DNA from: CAVOJY01 sp963696405
Lineage (GTDB): Bacteria; Chloroflexota; Limnocylindria; Limnocylindrales; CSP1-4
Assembly (NCBI GenBank): GCA_963696405.1
Contig: CAVOJY010000003.1
Coordinates: forward strand, 322,460-386,459
Direction of reading: 5' to 3'
Length of the DNA: 64,000 nucleotides
Of the stretch, positions 46,657 through 58,041 are shown piece by piece; position 1 is the stretch's first letter; every line of letters begins with the position of its first letter. A model generated the notes under the pieces. It was not told the origin of the DNA, searched no databases, and worked only from the letters and a program-made list of their open reading frames with translations. A program made the translations under genes and the position numbers.

Positions 46657-47756
46657 GTGACGCTGTTTACACCAGAGCATATTTATGTTGAGCAAGAGGC
46701 GGCCGATTTACCGCTTGCCCGGCAGGTGATCGAGCGCTGCCCGGGCGTGCCTGTAGAAGTCGTGCCATCGGCAAAGGAGCTTATCGCCGCACTTCAGAAG
46801 CAGCGGGAAGAGGCGGTGCAGGGGAAAAAGAAGCTGCTGCTCTGCCGCAACCGGGGCCGGTTTCTCGATGCCTGCCCGGGCACGCAGAACTACCGCTGCT
46901 GCGGCTATTGGGTTTTGACGCCGGGCGCCGGCTGCCCGCTTGACTGCACCTACTGCGTGCTGCAGGCCTATCTGAACAATCCGCTTATCACCCTGTATGC
47001 CAATCAGCAGGATATGCTGGATGAACTCGAAGCAGCCCCTGAGTTGCAGACAGCGGCGCCATCAGGCGCATCGGCACGGGCGAGTTTATGGACAGCATGG
47101 CACTTGAGCATCTTACGGATTTTGCCTCGTTCGTTCTGCCGTTTTTCCGGTCGCGGCCCGGCCTTGTGCTCGAGCTCAAGACCAAAACCGTGCAGATAGA
47201 GCCGCTGCTCAATCTCGACCATGGCGGCTCATATATAATTTCCTGGTCGCTGAATACCGCTGGTATTGTTGCAGCCGAAGAGCATGGCGCAGCAGGGCTT
47301 GACGAGCGCATAGCTGCAGCCAGAAAAGTCATTGAAAAGGGCTACCGGGTCGGGTTTCATTTCGACCCGATGATCTATCATGAGGGCTGGGAGCAGGGCT
47401 ACCGGGCCGTGGTGGAGATGCTTGCGGAAAATATACCGCCGGAGGCAATCGCCTGGGTGAGCATCGGTGCCCTGCGGTTCATGCCGCAGCTCAAAGGCAT
47501 CGCTCAACGGCGGTTTCCCGGCACGCGTATTTATACCGGCGAGTTTCTGCCCGGCTTTGACGGCAAAATGCGCTACCTGCAGGAGATCCGCCTTGAGATG
47601 TTCAAAAAAATGGCCGGCTGGTTTAAAGACCTGCTGCCCGGAGTGTTTGTCTACTTCTGCATGGAAAATGAGCTTTCGTGGAATAAATCTTTCGGCTGTT
47701 TCCCCGCTTCAAACGCCGCTCTGAAAAGCCTTCTCGACCAGCGGCTTCGCGGCTGA
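46657..47756 (+). CDS. Spore photoproduct lyase family radical SAM protein (one frameshift)
   Basis: About 365 residues. The iron-sulfur motif CPLDCTYC (C-x3-C-x2-C) binds the 4Fe-4S cluster for S-adenosylmethionine cleavage; GAIRRIGTGEFMDSMAL, LELKTKT, SWSLNT and GFHFDPMIYHEGW follow as in SplB-like proteins. The frame shifts near 47,050. SplB repairs thymine dimers in spores, but members in non-sporulating Gram-negatives have unproven roles. GTG start, directly after the ParB-like gene. Confidence 0.88.
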
Positions 47757-48080
47757 AATCGGGGGATAAAAATCAGAAGTCAGAATCCCGAAGCCGGAAT
47801 TCAGAAGGTTTGAAAAGAAGTTTGAAATAAAGAGATTCAAAATTCAAGATTGAAAAAATTTTGCAGGGGCTGACATGCGTGTCTGCCCAAAGATTATAGG
47901 GCACCCCGCCCGCCGCAATCAGAATAATATCAGGCAGAACAAATCCCGTCATATGACAGCGCCGATTCCCCTTATCAGTGGGGGAGACGTGCAGTGTACA
48001 GAGATGAAGAGGGGATTTTGGGGTGGGTTTATTGCTGTACGTTAATTTTTAAAAATCCCTCATTTCCGCCGCAGTGTTTT
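47757..48080. other. Intergenic region, 324 bp
   Basis: Between convergent genes. AT-rich with short repeats of CAGAAGTCAGAATCCCGAAG type near 47,770-47,810. No gene or clear terminator seen. Confidence 0.5.
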
Positions 48081-49750
48081 TTAAATCCGGCTGTCAATCA
48101 TTTCAATAATGCGCCATGCCTGTTCGGAAAAAGGCTGTCCCGGGTTTACGGAAATGCATCCGTTAATTATGGCGGTGCACTCGTCCCGCGCGCGTTCATA
48201 CTCTCCTTTTTGCAGATAATACTCAGCCATTTTAATTTTCGGATAGTGCAGGCAGGGGAAATCATTCAGCGATGTTTTTCCATGCCCTGAGGGGATCCTG
48301 TATACCCAGATGGATTTCTGCCGCCGCAATCACGTACAGATCTTCATAGTCAAATTTAACCGCCCTGGCTCTGAGCGCCTGTGTCCGGGCCTCCCGGGGC
48401 TGCCGGGAGCGCTCAAGCGCCTGGGCATATTCCGTGTGGACATTTCCTGTTTCAGCAAGCAAAAACGAGGCTTTCTTCAGATAGTCTTTCTGCTGAACAA
48501 GGTTGGTTGACTGTCCTGACTTTGTCCAGAAGTAGCTGCCCAGAGCCTGCCTGCCGCCTTCGGCAAAAAAAAGCACAAGGCATACAAGGAGAATTGCTTT
48601 AACCGCTGTGGGGTTTTTAATTATCACACTGTCACCTGCTGCATCGTCATACCAGATAACCGCCAGAAAAAACCACCAGACAAAAAAAGTCACCGGGACC
48701 TGCAGCGGTGAATCGGCAAGGGCACTGATGCTCAGCGCAAGAAAAGAAAGGCCGGCTGCATGCACGAGTCGGCTATCCGAGGAATATGCCCTTTTGAGGG
48801 TAAGCACAATAATGGCTATATACGAAACAAGCCCGACTATTCCTCCCTCGCACAAGGGCCTGCAGATAATCATTATGCACAAAGTCAACCAGGGTTGTCG
48901 GCATATAGGCAGTGGTGCTGCCGCCGATTAATATGTGCCATCCCCCCTGTATGCTTCTCAGCCCCTGCTGCGCGCCATTCCCCATAAGCCAGGTATCGGG
49001 CAATCCTAATGCGAGCGCCTGCCATATAAAAAGTCGCGGCTGCAGCCAGTGCAGAAGCATGTCGTACTGCCAGATGTGCCTGCAAGGCACAGCAGAAACC
49101 CGGTTAGTAGAATATATTTTTTGCTGGTTGCGTGTTTAGAGAAAGCAGAGAAGCTCATAACCAGAATCACGAAGCCCGTGAGTATGCCGGTTTTTGATAC
49201 TGAAACAGCTATGCCGCACAGCACCAGAAAAAGAGAGGCCCCGGCAATACACTTTTTGAAACGGCCGGGGAAAGCAAATAGTGCATAGACCGTAACCGGT
49301 ATGGCAGTAACGAAATACCCTGCAGCCCAGTTGGGATTACCGAAAGTGCCCGCAATGTCGGGCTCAAAAAAATACCCTTCGCTGTACATCCTGATAAAAA
49401 CTGATTGCCAGAGGAATTGCAGACAGCGCAGCAATAAGTATCAGAAGCAGAAAGGTGGTGTCCTTGTGCTTACGGTCAAAACTTGACCATAGGGAGCCCG
49501 CCAGCAGCGAAAATGCTATGCCGGTGCAGACCCGGGAGATTCCCGCAAAGGAAACAGCCATGTCTGTTCCGTCGGCAAACAGCGAAAAAGCAAGGCTCGC
49601 AGGAAAAACGGCAGCAGCAATTAAAAGCAATTTGTGTGAAGGCAGACGAAGCCGTTCAATGCTTCTGTACGAGGAGCGCAGTTCCGCAAAAAAGAAGCAA
49701 ACAGGCAAAAGCCCATTTAACTACTCTGTACCCGCCGGAAGCATCAGGCA
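48081..49750 (-). CDS. O-antigen ligase/Wzy-like membrane protein with C-terminal TPR (many frameshifts)
   Basis: About 550 residues spread over at least five frame segments. Multiple hydrophobic helices are followed by the O-antigen-ligase signature region GTFGNPNWAAGYFV (WaaL/PglL-like) and VDFVHNDYLQAL, whose His and Asp belong to the large periplasmic loop. The C-terminal part (AEYYLQKGEYERARDECTAI) is TPR-like, as in many ligases of the Wzy_C family. It would transfer or polymerise surface glycans, matching the LPS-kinase genes. Start uncertain, downstream of the terminator at 49754-49784. Intact gene is probable behind sequence errors. Confidence 0.75.
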
Positions 49751-49753
49751 CAC

Positions 49754-49784
49754 AAAAAAATACCAGGCTTCCGAAGAAGCCTGG
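49754..49784 (-). terminator. Rho-independent terminator after the lipoprotein gene
   Basis: On the minus strand CCAGGCTTC-TTCG-GAAGCCTGG followed by TATTTTTTT. 9-bp perfect arms with a stable TTCG-type loop. It separates the lipoprotein gene from the downstream ligase-like gene. Confidence 0.92.
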
Positions 49785-49808
49785 CAGTGCATAGGCGGCA
49801 AACATTGA

Positions 49809-51035
49809 TTAGGGTACGTGACATTCAATAATATCCCCTACTCGTTCTATCAATTTGAAGACCGCAGTTGCCGGGAAAATGGGGTAATTTATTGATGCAT
49901 CAGTCCCGGTAAATTTTGCCGTTACATAGCCATTCACAAGTTTAGTACCTTCCGTACGCGATTTTTCCTTACCGATCGGACAGCTTTTTTCACAGTCTAT
50001 TTCAAAATCAGCCAAACCGCCGACGTTTGTTATTGCCGGAGTAAGCGGTGCAAGATAATAATGCTCCTGCGTGTATTCATCAAAGTATTACGTTGAGGCC
50101 TGCAACGCCTGACCGCTGGGCCGCAGCAGTCAAGCGGGGTAAGCGCATTATCTGCGGTTTCTGTCCAGGTGCATGTGCGCATTGGCCCGGAGGCCGTGTA
50201 TGTCCATGTGCCACAATAAATGGTGGCATCTCCGGAGAGTGTGAATTTATAGGCGTATGTCTTGATTCCATCATCAAGAATATCAATTACTTTCTGGTTG
50301 GTATTACTGGGTTTAATTTTCAGCTTTTTGGCGCCGGAGCCCCAGTATGATGGTGCCGCGGCAGCCTGGGCCGAAACTCCCATGCCCCACACCGCGTTTC
50401 ACGACTTTCAGTACAGGGTTATCAAACGCCAGACCCTCCGGGAGGTTGAATGCATCTATTAAAAACAGGAACAACTGCAGTCTGTCAAGTGAATATTCAT
50501 CGACATAGGTGCCCACATCAGGGTTGTTCTTCTAATGGCCCCGATCAGGTAACCGGCAAAGTATTCCCGCTCGACAGAGCGGTTGCTCTCGTAGAGGGCT
50601 ATGTAGGAATCCATGAGGGCTTTCAATTCGTCGGCTGTTAGTGCCCCGGAGCCTGCTTCACGCTCAATCTGCCAGGCGGTGCTGCTGTTAAGATATGCTG
50701 CGACATCATCAAGCGAATAGTACATTTTACCCTGGAAGCTTCTATTCGTAGATTCCTCAGACAGCGCATCGGTTATGAAAAGAATCTGATCTGCCGACAG
50801 CGTTACACCGCCGGGGTTTGTCTCTCCTGACGTGCTCTCATAGTTGATGCCGAGTATATACAGTATATTTAAAAAGTGCTGCTGGTAAGTCTCCAGGAAG
50901 TCCTTGAGTGAGGTACAGATCATTGACAATTGCCTTGGCTTCCGTTGCATAGCCCAATCTGTCACGAATGCAGGCGGGAAGCATAATAATTGAAAAAAGA
51001 AGAGCTGTCAGGAAAAAGTAGTTCTTTATTTTCAT
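49809..51035 (-). CDS. Lipoprotein of unknown function (several frameshifts)
   Basis: About 400 residues. It starts MKIKNYFFLTALLFSIIMLPAC, a lipoprotein signal with lipobox LPAC, at 51035. The rest is in at least four frame segments: SLDDVAAYLNSSTAW, LSADQILFITDALSEES, then a beta-rich half with GIKTYAYKFTLSGDATIYCGTWTYTASGP and, near the end, VFKLIERVGDIIECHVP. No family recognised. Probably anchored in the outer or inner membrane facing the periplasm. Ends at a strong terminator. Confidence 0.65.
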
Positions 51036-51791
51036 GGGACCCTCCGATCACAAAGGTTGATTTGTGTTTAAGGATATGGTTGCTCATAATTCAATTATTT
51101 AAATAAAGTATAGAATGTAGATTCTGTTTTGTCAAGCGGCATAGTAGATTTATAGATAAAATTCTGAGTTGTTTTAGTAGTAGCTTTTGTGAAGACAGCC
51201 TACAGCCTGGGCTCTTTGTTCAAAAGCAAAGCAAGCCTTGAAGATTTTATTATTGCAGCACTTGGGTATGTGGGAGATGCAAAAAAGCCCACCGCCTGAG
51301 ATTACTATGCCTCCCGTAGGTGGCATCCTTTGGGGAAAAAATGATTTTTTCAAGGAGTTTATCCCGAGATGGGAAGGGTGCAGGTTGAAGGGATAAGAGC
51401 TAAGCATGTAAACCCATGCTTTTAAAAATAATACGTCCATTAAAAGATTTCAAAGGGATGGGTTTTCCGGTGCTATAAAAATAAGTTTGTTGTTGCGGTT
51501 CTGGACATTGGTAACAATTGCTTTTGGGGGCATGAGCAGGAGATACCTTTGAGGTGGACCCATTTAATCTCTTATGGGTATATTCCCTGAAGCTTGCTTC
51601 GAATCAGAAATAAAATAAAACCTTAGATACCCCTGCAGTTTGCTGCGGGGAGGTTCATTGTTGGTAAATGCTGTATTTTTTATCGTATTATGCATGGTTT
51701 CAGGCGTTATTATCTACCGCTAATAGCTGCGTGCAATGTTTGTTAGTCAAAAAATGCGCGGCTTCGGCGCTAAAGCACCTTAAGCATAAAC
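51036..51791. other. Long intergenic region, about 755 bp
   Basis: No gene supported. AT-rich. Contains a REP-like hairpin CCCCTGCAG-TTTG-CTGCGGGG with one bulge (51630-51650), and a similar shorter palindrome around GAAGCTTGCTTC at 51,591-51,602. Confidence 0.5.
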
Positions 51792-51822
51792 AAAAAGGCC
51801 GGTTCTGCAGACCGGCCTTTTT
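51792..51822. terminator. Rho-independent terminator, bidirectional
   Basis: AAAAAGGCCGGT-TCTGCAG-ACCGGCCTTTTT with 12-bp perfect arms and U-runs both ways. It lies 33 nt beyond the nrdJ stop on the minus strand. Confidence 0.93.
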
Positions 51823-51854
51823 TTATGTATTCAGGAATCTGAAACTGTACGTTT

Positions 51855-54800
51855 TCAGCTGCAGCCCGTGGTGGCGCCGCAGCTTACGCATTTGAGGCAG
51901 GCGCCGTTGCGCACGAGGGTAAACTGCTGGCATGCCGGGCAGGGGTCGCCTTCATAGCCCTTGGTCCGGGCTTCCCTCACGGTTGAAAGGCTCACGGCTC
52001 TTTTAAAACCCGCTCCCGAAGAGATGCTTTTGCCGCCGCCTGCTATGGCTTCAAGCCTTCCGGCATAGGCCTCGGTGACATGGACCGTTTCGGCCTCCGG
52101 CTTTGCATCTTCCTGCCTGCCGATCGCGTCATGGCGCAGGTCTTCGGCATTGATGCCGTGCCCGAGATCGGCGCGCCCGAGATAGTTAATGGCAAGCTCG
52201 CGGAAGATATAGTCGATGACCGAGGTGGCCATCTTGATGTGGTCATTGCCCGTGACCATGCCGCTGGGCTCAAACCGGCTGAAAATGAATGCGTCCACGT
52301 ATTCCTCAAGCGGCACGCCGTACTGCATGCCAAGGCTCACGGCTATGGCAAAGCTGTTCATGAGGCTGCGGAAGGCGGCGCCTTCCTTGTGCATGTCGAT
52401 AAACATTTCGCCGAGCCTGCCGTCATCGTATTCGCCCGTGCGCAGGTAGACCTTGTGGCCGCCGACGACCGCCTTTTGCGTATAGCCCTTGCGGCGGTTG
52501 GGAAGGGTTTCGCGGGTTGGCAATCGCGCGCTTGGTAATGAGCGGTTGCAATGCGCATGACCTTTTCCGTTGCCGGCAGTTCGTGAATGTCCTCAAGCTC
52601 GTCAAACAGCTCAAGCGCTGCCGACAGGGGCTGGCTGAGCTTGGAGCCGTCGCGGTACAGGGCGATGGCCTTCAGTGCCAGCTTCCAGCTGAGCATATAG
52701 GCGTTTTTCACCTCTTCGACCGTGCTGTGATTGGGCATGTTGATGGTCTTGGAGATCGCCCCGGAGACGAAGGGCTGGCAGGCGGCCATCATGCGGATAT
52801 GGCCTTCATAATGAATGAAGCGCGTGCCCGTGCGGCCGCAGCGGTTGGCGCAGTCAAACACGGCATAGTGCTCCTCGCGCAGATACGGCGCGCCCTCAAG
52901 GGTCATGGTGCCGCAGACATAGGTGTTGGCCTCATCTATTTCCTCCTGCGTGAATCCGATGGCCTTGAGAATATCGGCGCCGGTTTTTGAAAGCATGTCT
53001 TCGGGAATTTTCAGCACGGTTTTTATAAACTCCGACCCCAGCGTCCAGGGGCCGAAGGCATAGGAGATATCAAAGGATGCGGGCAGGGCCGCTTCGATGC
53101 GCTCGATCATATCGTCGGTGAAGCCCTTGTCCCGAAGGCTCTGGCGGTTGATGCAGGGCGCGCCCTTGAGCGTGCCGTGCCCCAGGGCATAGGCCACGAT
53201 TTCCTGCGTTTCGCTGTCGCTGTAGCCGAAGCGGCGCAGGGCGCGCGGCACGGACTGGTTGATGATTTTAAAATTGCCGCCGCCGGCCAGTGTTTTGAAT
53301 TTCACCAGCGCATAGTCGGGCTCGATGCCCGTGGTGTCGCAGTCCATGACAAGGCCGATGGTGCCCGTGGGCGCGATGACCGTCACCTGGGCATTGCGGA
53401 AGCCGTGGCTGCCGCCCTCGGCAAGCGCTTCGTCCCAGACCCTGTGCACTGCGTCAAGAAGCTCTGCCGGGCAGTCCTGCTGGTCGATGGGCACGGGCGG
53501 CGTATGCAGGCCCTCATAGTCTTTTGCGTCCTGGCCGCAGGCGGCGCGGCGGTGATTGCGGATGACGCGCAGCATGGGCTCGCGGTTTGCTTCAAAGCGG
53601 CTGAAGGGCCCAAGGCTTCCGGCCATCTCGGCGCTGGTGCGGTAGGCCTCGCCGGTCATCAGCGACGTGAGCGCGGCTGACAGGTTTCTGCCCTTGGGGC
53701 TGTCATAGGGAATCCCGAGCACCATCAGCAGCGCGCCGAGATTTGCATACCCCAGCCCCAGCGTGCGGTAGTCGAAGCTGCGCCGGGCAATTTCAGCGCT
53801 CGGGTACTGGGCCATGAGCACGCTTATTTCAAGGGTGATGGTCCAGAGGCGCACGGCATGCAGAAACATGTCGACATTGATATCGCCTGTTTCATCATCA
53901 AGAAATCTCAGAAGGTTCAGGCTTGCCAGATTGCAGGCCGTATCATCTAAAAACATGTACTCGGAGCAGGGGTTTGAGGCATTGATGCGGCCGTCTGCCG
54001 GGCAGGTGTGCCAGTCATTGATGGTCGTATCAAACTGCATCCCGGGTCGGCGCACTGCCAGGCAGCCTCGGCTATCTGCTCCCAGAGCTCCCGGGCGGGA
54101 AGTGTTTTTGCCACGGCGCCGTCAGTGCGGCGGGTGAGATGCCAGGGAGCGTCGCTGCCGACGGCATGCAGAAACTCGTCGTTCACGCGCACGGTATTGT
54201 TGGAGTTCTGGCCGCTTACGGTCTGATAGGCCTCGGAGCCCCAGTCAAGCGTGTAGGTGTCGAAATTGATCACCGTGTAGCCCTGCTTGGCAAACTGCAC
54301 GGCCCGGTGAATGTAGTTGTCGGGCACGGCGTCGCGCCGGGCGCCGCGCACGGCCTCGGCAAGGGCGGGGTTGTGTTTAATGGAAAAGCGGTCTTCCGGC
54401 GTCATGTCATCGTTCTGGCATGCCTGCATGATGGCATTGAGCCTGCGCTCGCATATTATGCTGCCGGTCATGAGGGCTGCAACCTTCTGCTCCTCTTTTG
54501 CCTTCCAGACGATGAATTTTTCAATATCGGGATGATCGACATCAACGATGACCATCTTGGCTGCGCGGCGCGTGGTGCCGCCGCTTTTGATGGCGGCTGC
54601 TGCCCGGTCGCCGATTCTTAAAAAGCTCATGAGGCCGCTTGACCTGCCGCCGCCCGACAGGGGTTCGCCTTCGGCCCGCAGGGGCGAGAAGTTTGTGCCC
54701 GTGCCCGAGCCGTATTTGAACAGGCGCGCCTCGCGCACCCACATATCCATGATGCCGCCCTCTTTTACCAGCTCGTCGTGAATGCTTTGAATAAAGCAGG

Positions 54801-55391
54801 CATGGGGCTGGGGCCGCTCATAGGCGCTGGTGGATGCCAGCGTCTCGTTGGTTTTGGGGTCGACATAATAGTGGCCCTGCGCCGCGCCGTCGATGCCATA
54901 GGCCCAGTGCAGGCCCGTGTTGAACCACTGCGGCGAGTTGGGCGCCGTGATCTGGTGGGCGAGCATATAGGCCATTTCATCGCGGTAGGCATTGGCGTCC
55001 TGGGCCGAATCGAAATACCCGTGTTTGAAACCCCAGTAGGTCCAGCAGCCGGCCATGCGGTCAAATACGTCGCGGCTGTCCTCCTCGCCCCGGACGCGCT
55101 CTTCGGGCTTGAGCTGCTCAAGGGCCTCCTCATCGGCGCGCCGCGCTGCAGCCATGAGGGCACATCGGGCTCGGCCACATGCGTGAGCGCCGCCGGTATG
55201 CCTGTTTTGCGGAAATACTTCTGGGAGATGATGTCGGTTGCCATCTGGCTCCAGAAGGACGGAACCACCGCCTTTTTGACCTTGGACACGACCGAGCCGT
55301 CCATTGTTTTGATTTCGCTTTTGCGGGCTTCAAACGTGATGCCCTCATAGGGCGTGGCGAGATTGCGGGTAAAAAAGCGCTCTATTTTCAT
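51855..55391 (-). CDS. nrdJ: Adenosylcobalamin-dependent (class II) ribonucleotide reductase (three frameshifts)
   Basis: About 1,178 residues in four frame segments with breaks near 55,145, 54,045 and 52,525. Signatures: GSGTGTNFSPLR, the glycine-rich GGGRSSGLMSFL, NSNNTVRVND, NPCSEYMFLDDTACNLASLNL and APTGTIGLVMDCDTTGIEP. The C-terminus has a TSCPD-like domain (KAVVGGHKVYLRTGEY) and a zinc ribbon CPACQQ...CLKCVSCGA. Converts ribonucleotides to deoxyribonucleotides with B12, independent of oxygen. Starts MKIERFFTRNLATPYEG at 55391. Confidence 0.94.
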
Positions 55392-55880
55392 TTATTGCCC
55401 CCGGTTGTGACATGAATGGTTGTTTTAGGAAGATGAGGGGGAAGCATAATGTAACCAAATGTAGTTGTCAATATTTTTTGTGGCGACAACATATGGATAT
55501 TTTTTGGTTTCCTTATAAACGCTCCATTTTTATGAGTATATCACAAAAAACAGCCCCTAATGGAGCGGTTTTTTTAAGTAAAAAAACAGGGTTCATCTAT
55601 TGACGGGCTTTGTTGCAAAGGGTGCAACCGGAACCATACATGCTTACAATATTTTCAGGAGCAGCTGCAGTGTGAATAAAAGGGTGCTGCAAAACGATGC
55701 GTATCTGTGCTGATAAAGGGCCAGCCGTAGCCCGCAGGAGGGAAAATATGAACCCTGTTTGAATAAAATTCAAAGGGCACAATGTGCAGCTTGAGAGCCC
55801 GTTATGGGGAATTTCGGGCATGAAGGCAGACAGGACAAAAAAATCGTGTGGCAATGCGTCCCTTTGCCCGGTTGCGATTA
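55392..55880. other. Intergenic region, about 490 bp
   Basis: Upstream of nrdJ (minus) and of the regulatory element (plus). AT-rich first half. No cobalamin-riboswitch boxes were recognised. No gene supported. Confidence 0.5.
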
Positions 55881-55918
55881 GGCACTAAGGTGCTGAAAAA
55901 TAGCCCTTAGATGCTATA
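55881..55918 (+). promoter_or_regulatory. Double-palindrome regulatory element, site 1
   Basis: GGCACTAAGGTGC, then AAAAATAGC and CCTTAGATGCTAT: a GGCAC/GTGC dyad (55881-55893) and an ATAGC/GCTAT dyad (55900-55917) with centres about 22 bp apart. Same arrangement as sites 2 and 3. A TATAAT lies some 30 nt downstream. Leader of the PAS-LuxR gene. Confidence 0.7.
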
Positions 55919-56271
55919 GACTCTTATTGGTAAATGAATATAAAGTATAATTACTAATTCGTTGCAGCCGGCAGATTTTTTTCGCATTAGCGCATGGCTC
56001 TGCTTATACAGAATAGAGCCATACCGAACACGATCATGCGCATTGCCCCACTGCGGCAGAAATTATGTAACCCAAGCAGCGATTCAATGGCCTGAACAGC
56101 GGCATCAGGTGTACGGATATGCTCAGTGAACCAATGATCCGGCAACTGGTGAAAAAAGACGCCGTACTGTTTTTGCCCGGCGCCAGCTAAGAACCGCACT
56201 GGGGGATTTTCAATGCCGGGCGGCAGTATGAGAGATGCTTGTTTTTAAAAAACCGCAATGAGGGGCATGGC
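55919..56271. other. Leader region before the PAS-LuxR gene
   Basis: About 350 bp between site 1 and the regulator. No plus-strand gene. A 70-codon minus-strand ORF (56199-55987) is open but lacks a ribosome-binding site or known family. Confidence 0.5.
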
Positions 56272-57383
56272 ATGAATATTTCCGCAACTTCCAAACATAT
56301 GAAGGACCAACTCCTGCAGGAAAATTATTACCTTAAAAGCATCTTCATGACCATGAATGAAGGGCTGATTATTACCGACGAAGATGGGGTTATACAAAAT
56401 ATAAATACCGCGGTTGAAGAAATGCTGGGGTACACTGAAGCTGAGCTCATCGGCAAGCACTTCGCCGTTCTTTCTGCAGAACCGTGTCATAGGAAAGAAG
56501 CCCTCGATGATTGAAAAATTATTCGCCGAAGGTTCAATAAAACAGATGGAGGCCAATATACAAAAAAAAGGACGGCACTGTTTTTTATGCTGAAGTAAGT
56601 TCGCGGCTTTTGAAAAGCGCCGATGGTGCGGTCACGGGGGCAATCGGGGTTTTCTCTGACCTTACCAAAAACAAGCAGGTTGAAAAGAAGCTCTTTGAAA
56701 GCGAAGAGCTGTTCCGGCTCAGCTTTGAAAACGCGCCCGTGGCATCTGCATTTTTGATAAAAACGGCGTGCTCTTACAGGCAAACAGGTTCTGTGAAGAG
56801 TGTTTCGGCCGCAGCAGGGATGACATCATGCGTCAGGGCTTCACGATGTTTTTGCATCCGGAGGACCAAGACAAAACTACGCAAGCCCTTCTAAGCCTTG
56901 CGAATAACCCTGAAACGAACGAAAGGTTCTGTGTCCTTGAAAATCGCTATTTCAGCGCAGACGGCCGTACGATTTATACGAAGCAGCATATTCAGGGGTA
57001 TTATGATGAAGCCGGGAGCCTGTTTTTGGTGATTGTGCTGACCGAGGATATTACGGCTGCTCAGCAATTGAGACTCTCGAATCAATCTGTTATCAGTAAA
57101 CTTAAAGAGGTCCATAGCCAGCTCAAGGAATTCAACGACCTGCTGCCAGACAGCAAGAAATTTTTATCTGTTAAATCTCTGAGCGATTACGGCTTCAGCT
57201 CCATGGAAAAAAAGATAGCCGCCATGATCTATAACGGGCACACGAATAAAAAAATCGCGCAAGCAGTTCTGCATTTCAGAGAATACGGTCAAGCATCATA
57301 TAACGAGCATATACTCCAAATGCAGAGTCAAAAACCGTATCGCCTTCATCAACTTGATACGGACAAACCGCATTGCCATCTGA
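56272..57383 (+). CDS. PAS-domain LuxR-type transcription regulator (several frameshifts)
   Basis: About 370 residues. Two PAS domains are visible, with short coils between them: the first with MNEGLIITDEDGVIQNINTA and MLGYTEAELIGK, the second with FDKNGVLLQANRFCEECFG and ending FLVIVLTEDITAA. The C-terminal NarL/LuxR helix-turn-helix has FSSMEKKIAAMIYNGHTNKKIAQ, then in another frame ISENTVKHHITSIYSKCRV, ending at 57383. Breaks near 56,505, 56,565, 56,760 and 57,270 sit in or next to homopolymers. It probably senses a ligand or redox cue and binds the palindromes on both sides of it. Confidence 0.85.
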
Positions 57384-57417
57384 CCACTGTCTGTCCGCCT
57401 GTACCTTTCCAGCCAAG

Positions 57418-57454
57418 GGCACCATGGTGCCTAAAAAATAGCCCCTGGTGCTAT
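57418..57454 (+). promoter_or_regulatory. Double-palindrome regulatory element, site 2
   Basis: Perfect 14-bp palindrome GGCACCATGGTGCC (57418-57431), then ATAGCCCCTGGTGCTAT (57438-57454; ATAGC-N7-GCTAT). It starts 35 nt after the regulator stop and about 140 nt before the first small ORF. Confidence 0.75.
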
Positions 57455-57592
57455 TGTTAAATTCTATGATTTGATTTAAAGTTCCTCCATTGAAAGCCCA
57501 AAAAGAAAACATATAGAGCCATAAAAGCTGTTTTAATGATTTTTGTTTAAAAAATTTAATAGTATTTATTGATTGAATTTTTACACATACGT

Positions 57593-57778
57593 ATGAAGAG
57601 ACTCATTTTTATCATACAAGACAGCATGTTAGCTGTCTTGTTTGTGCTCATAAACCTGATGCCCGTCAGAGTGCGTGAGTCCATACTTGGTTGGCTGTTG
57701 CCTCCAGTCAGTCTACCGTCTTTGCAACGCAACAAGGAGGCGAAAAAAACCGTGCATATAGTGAAAAAAACCGAATAG
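57593..57778 (+). CDS. Small hydrophobic peptide of unknown function
   Basis: 61 codons from ATG 57593: an N-terminal hydrophobic stretch (LIFIIQDSMLAVLFVLINLMPV) followed by a basic tail rich in Lys. No strong Shine-Dalgarno. It could be a membrane peptide or a leader. It is the first ORF after site 2, followed by two more small ORFs on the same strand. Confidence 0.45.
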   Translation: MKRLIFIIQDSMLAVLFVLINLMPVRVRESILGWLLPPVSLPSLQRNKEAKKTVHIVKKTE

Positions 57779-57809
57779 AAAAGAAATTCCTTCCTGGAGG
57801 GAAAAAAGC

Positions 57810-58004
57810 ATGAATAAAAAACCGGTTTTTGAAAAACAGCCATTTGCTTGTGCGGCCTGTCATGCGTTTCGACGGTTGTTAGAACCCGGCTGTGAGAAGC
57901 AGGGAAAATGTGAGCCCCTGGGAACACGGCCCTGCTTTCTGGAGACGCCATTAGACATAACAAAAGTACCGCAGCTGAGCGATTACACTGAGCTGATTTG
58001 GTAA
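57810..58004 (+). CDS. Small Cys-rich protein
   Basis: 64 residues from ATG 57810 with a strong GGAGG ribosome-binding site. Five cysteines at residues 14, 17 (CAAC), 28, 34 and 42 could bind zinc or an iron-sulfur cluster, or form disulfides. The C-terminal third (LDITKVPQLSDYTELIW) lacks Cys. No family recognised. It lies 37 nt before the RiPP-like ORF, so both are probably in one transcript. Confidence 0.65.
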   Translation: MNKKPVFEKQPFACAACHAFRRLLEPGCEKQGKCEPLGTRPCFLETPLDITKVPQLSDYTELIW

Positions 58005-58041
58005 ACAGGCATTCACATACAACAAAGACGGGGGATACGCT

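Noticed and set aside
55392..55880. Cobalamin riboswitch upstream of the B12-dependent nrdJ
   Set aside because: The conserved AGYCAGGARACCTGCC-type box and GCYACTG segment were not found by eye on the minus strand.
56272..57383. Programmed frameshifting or recoding in the PAS-LuxR gene
   Set aside because: At least four breaks, mostly at homopolymers, and no slippery heptamer with a downstream structure. Sequence errors explain it better.
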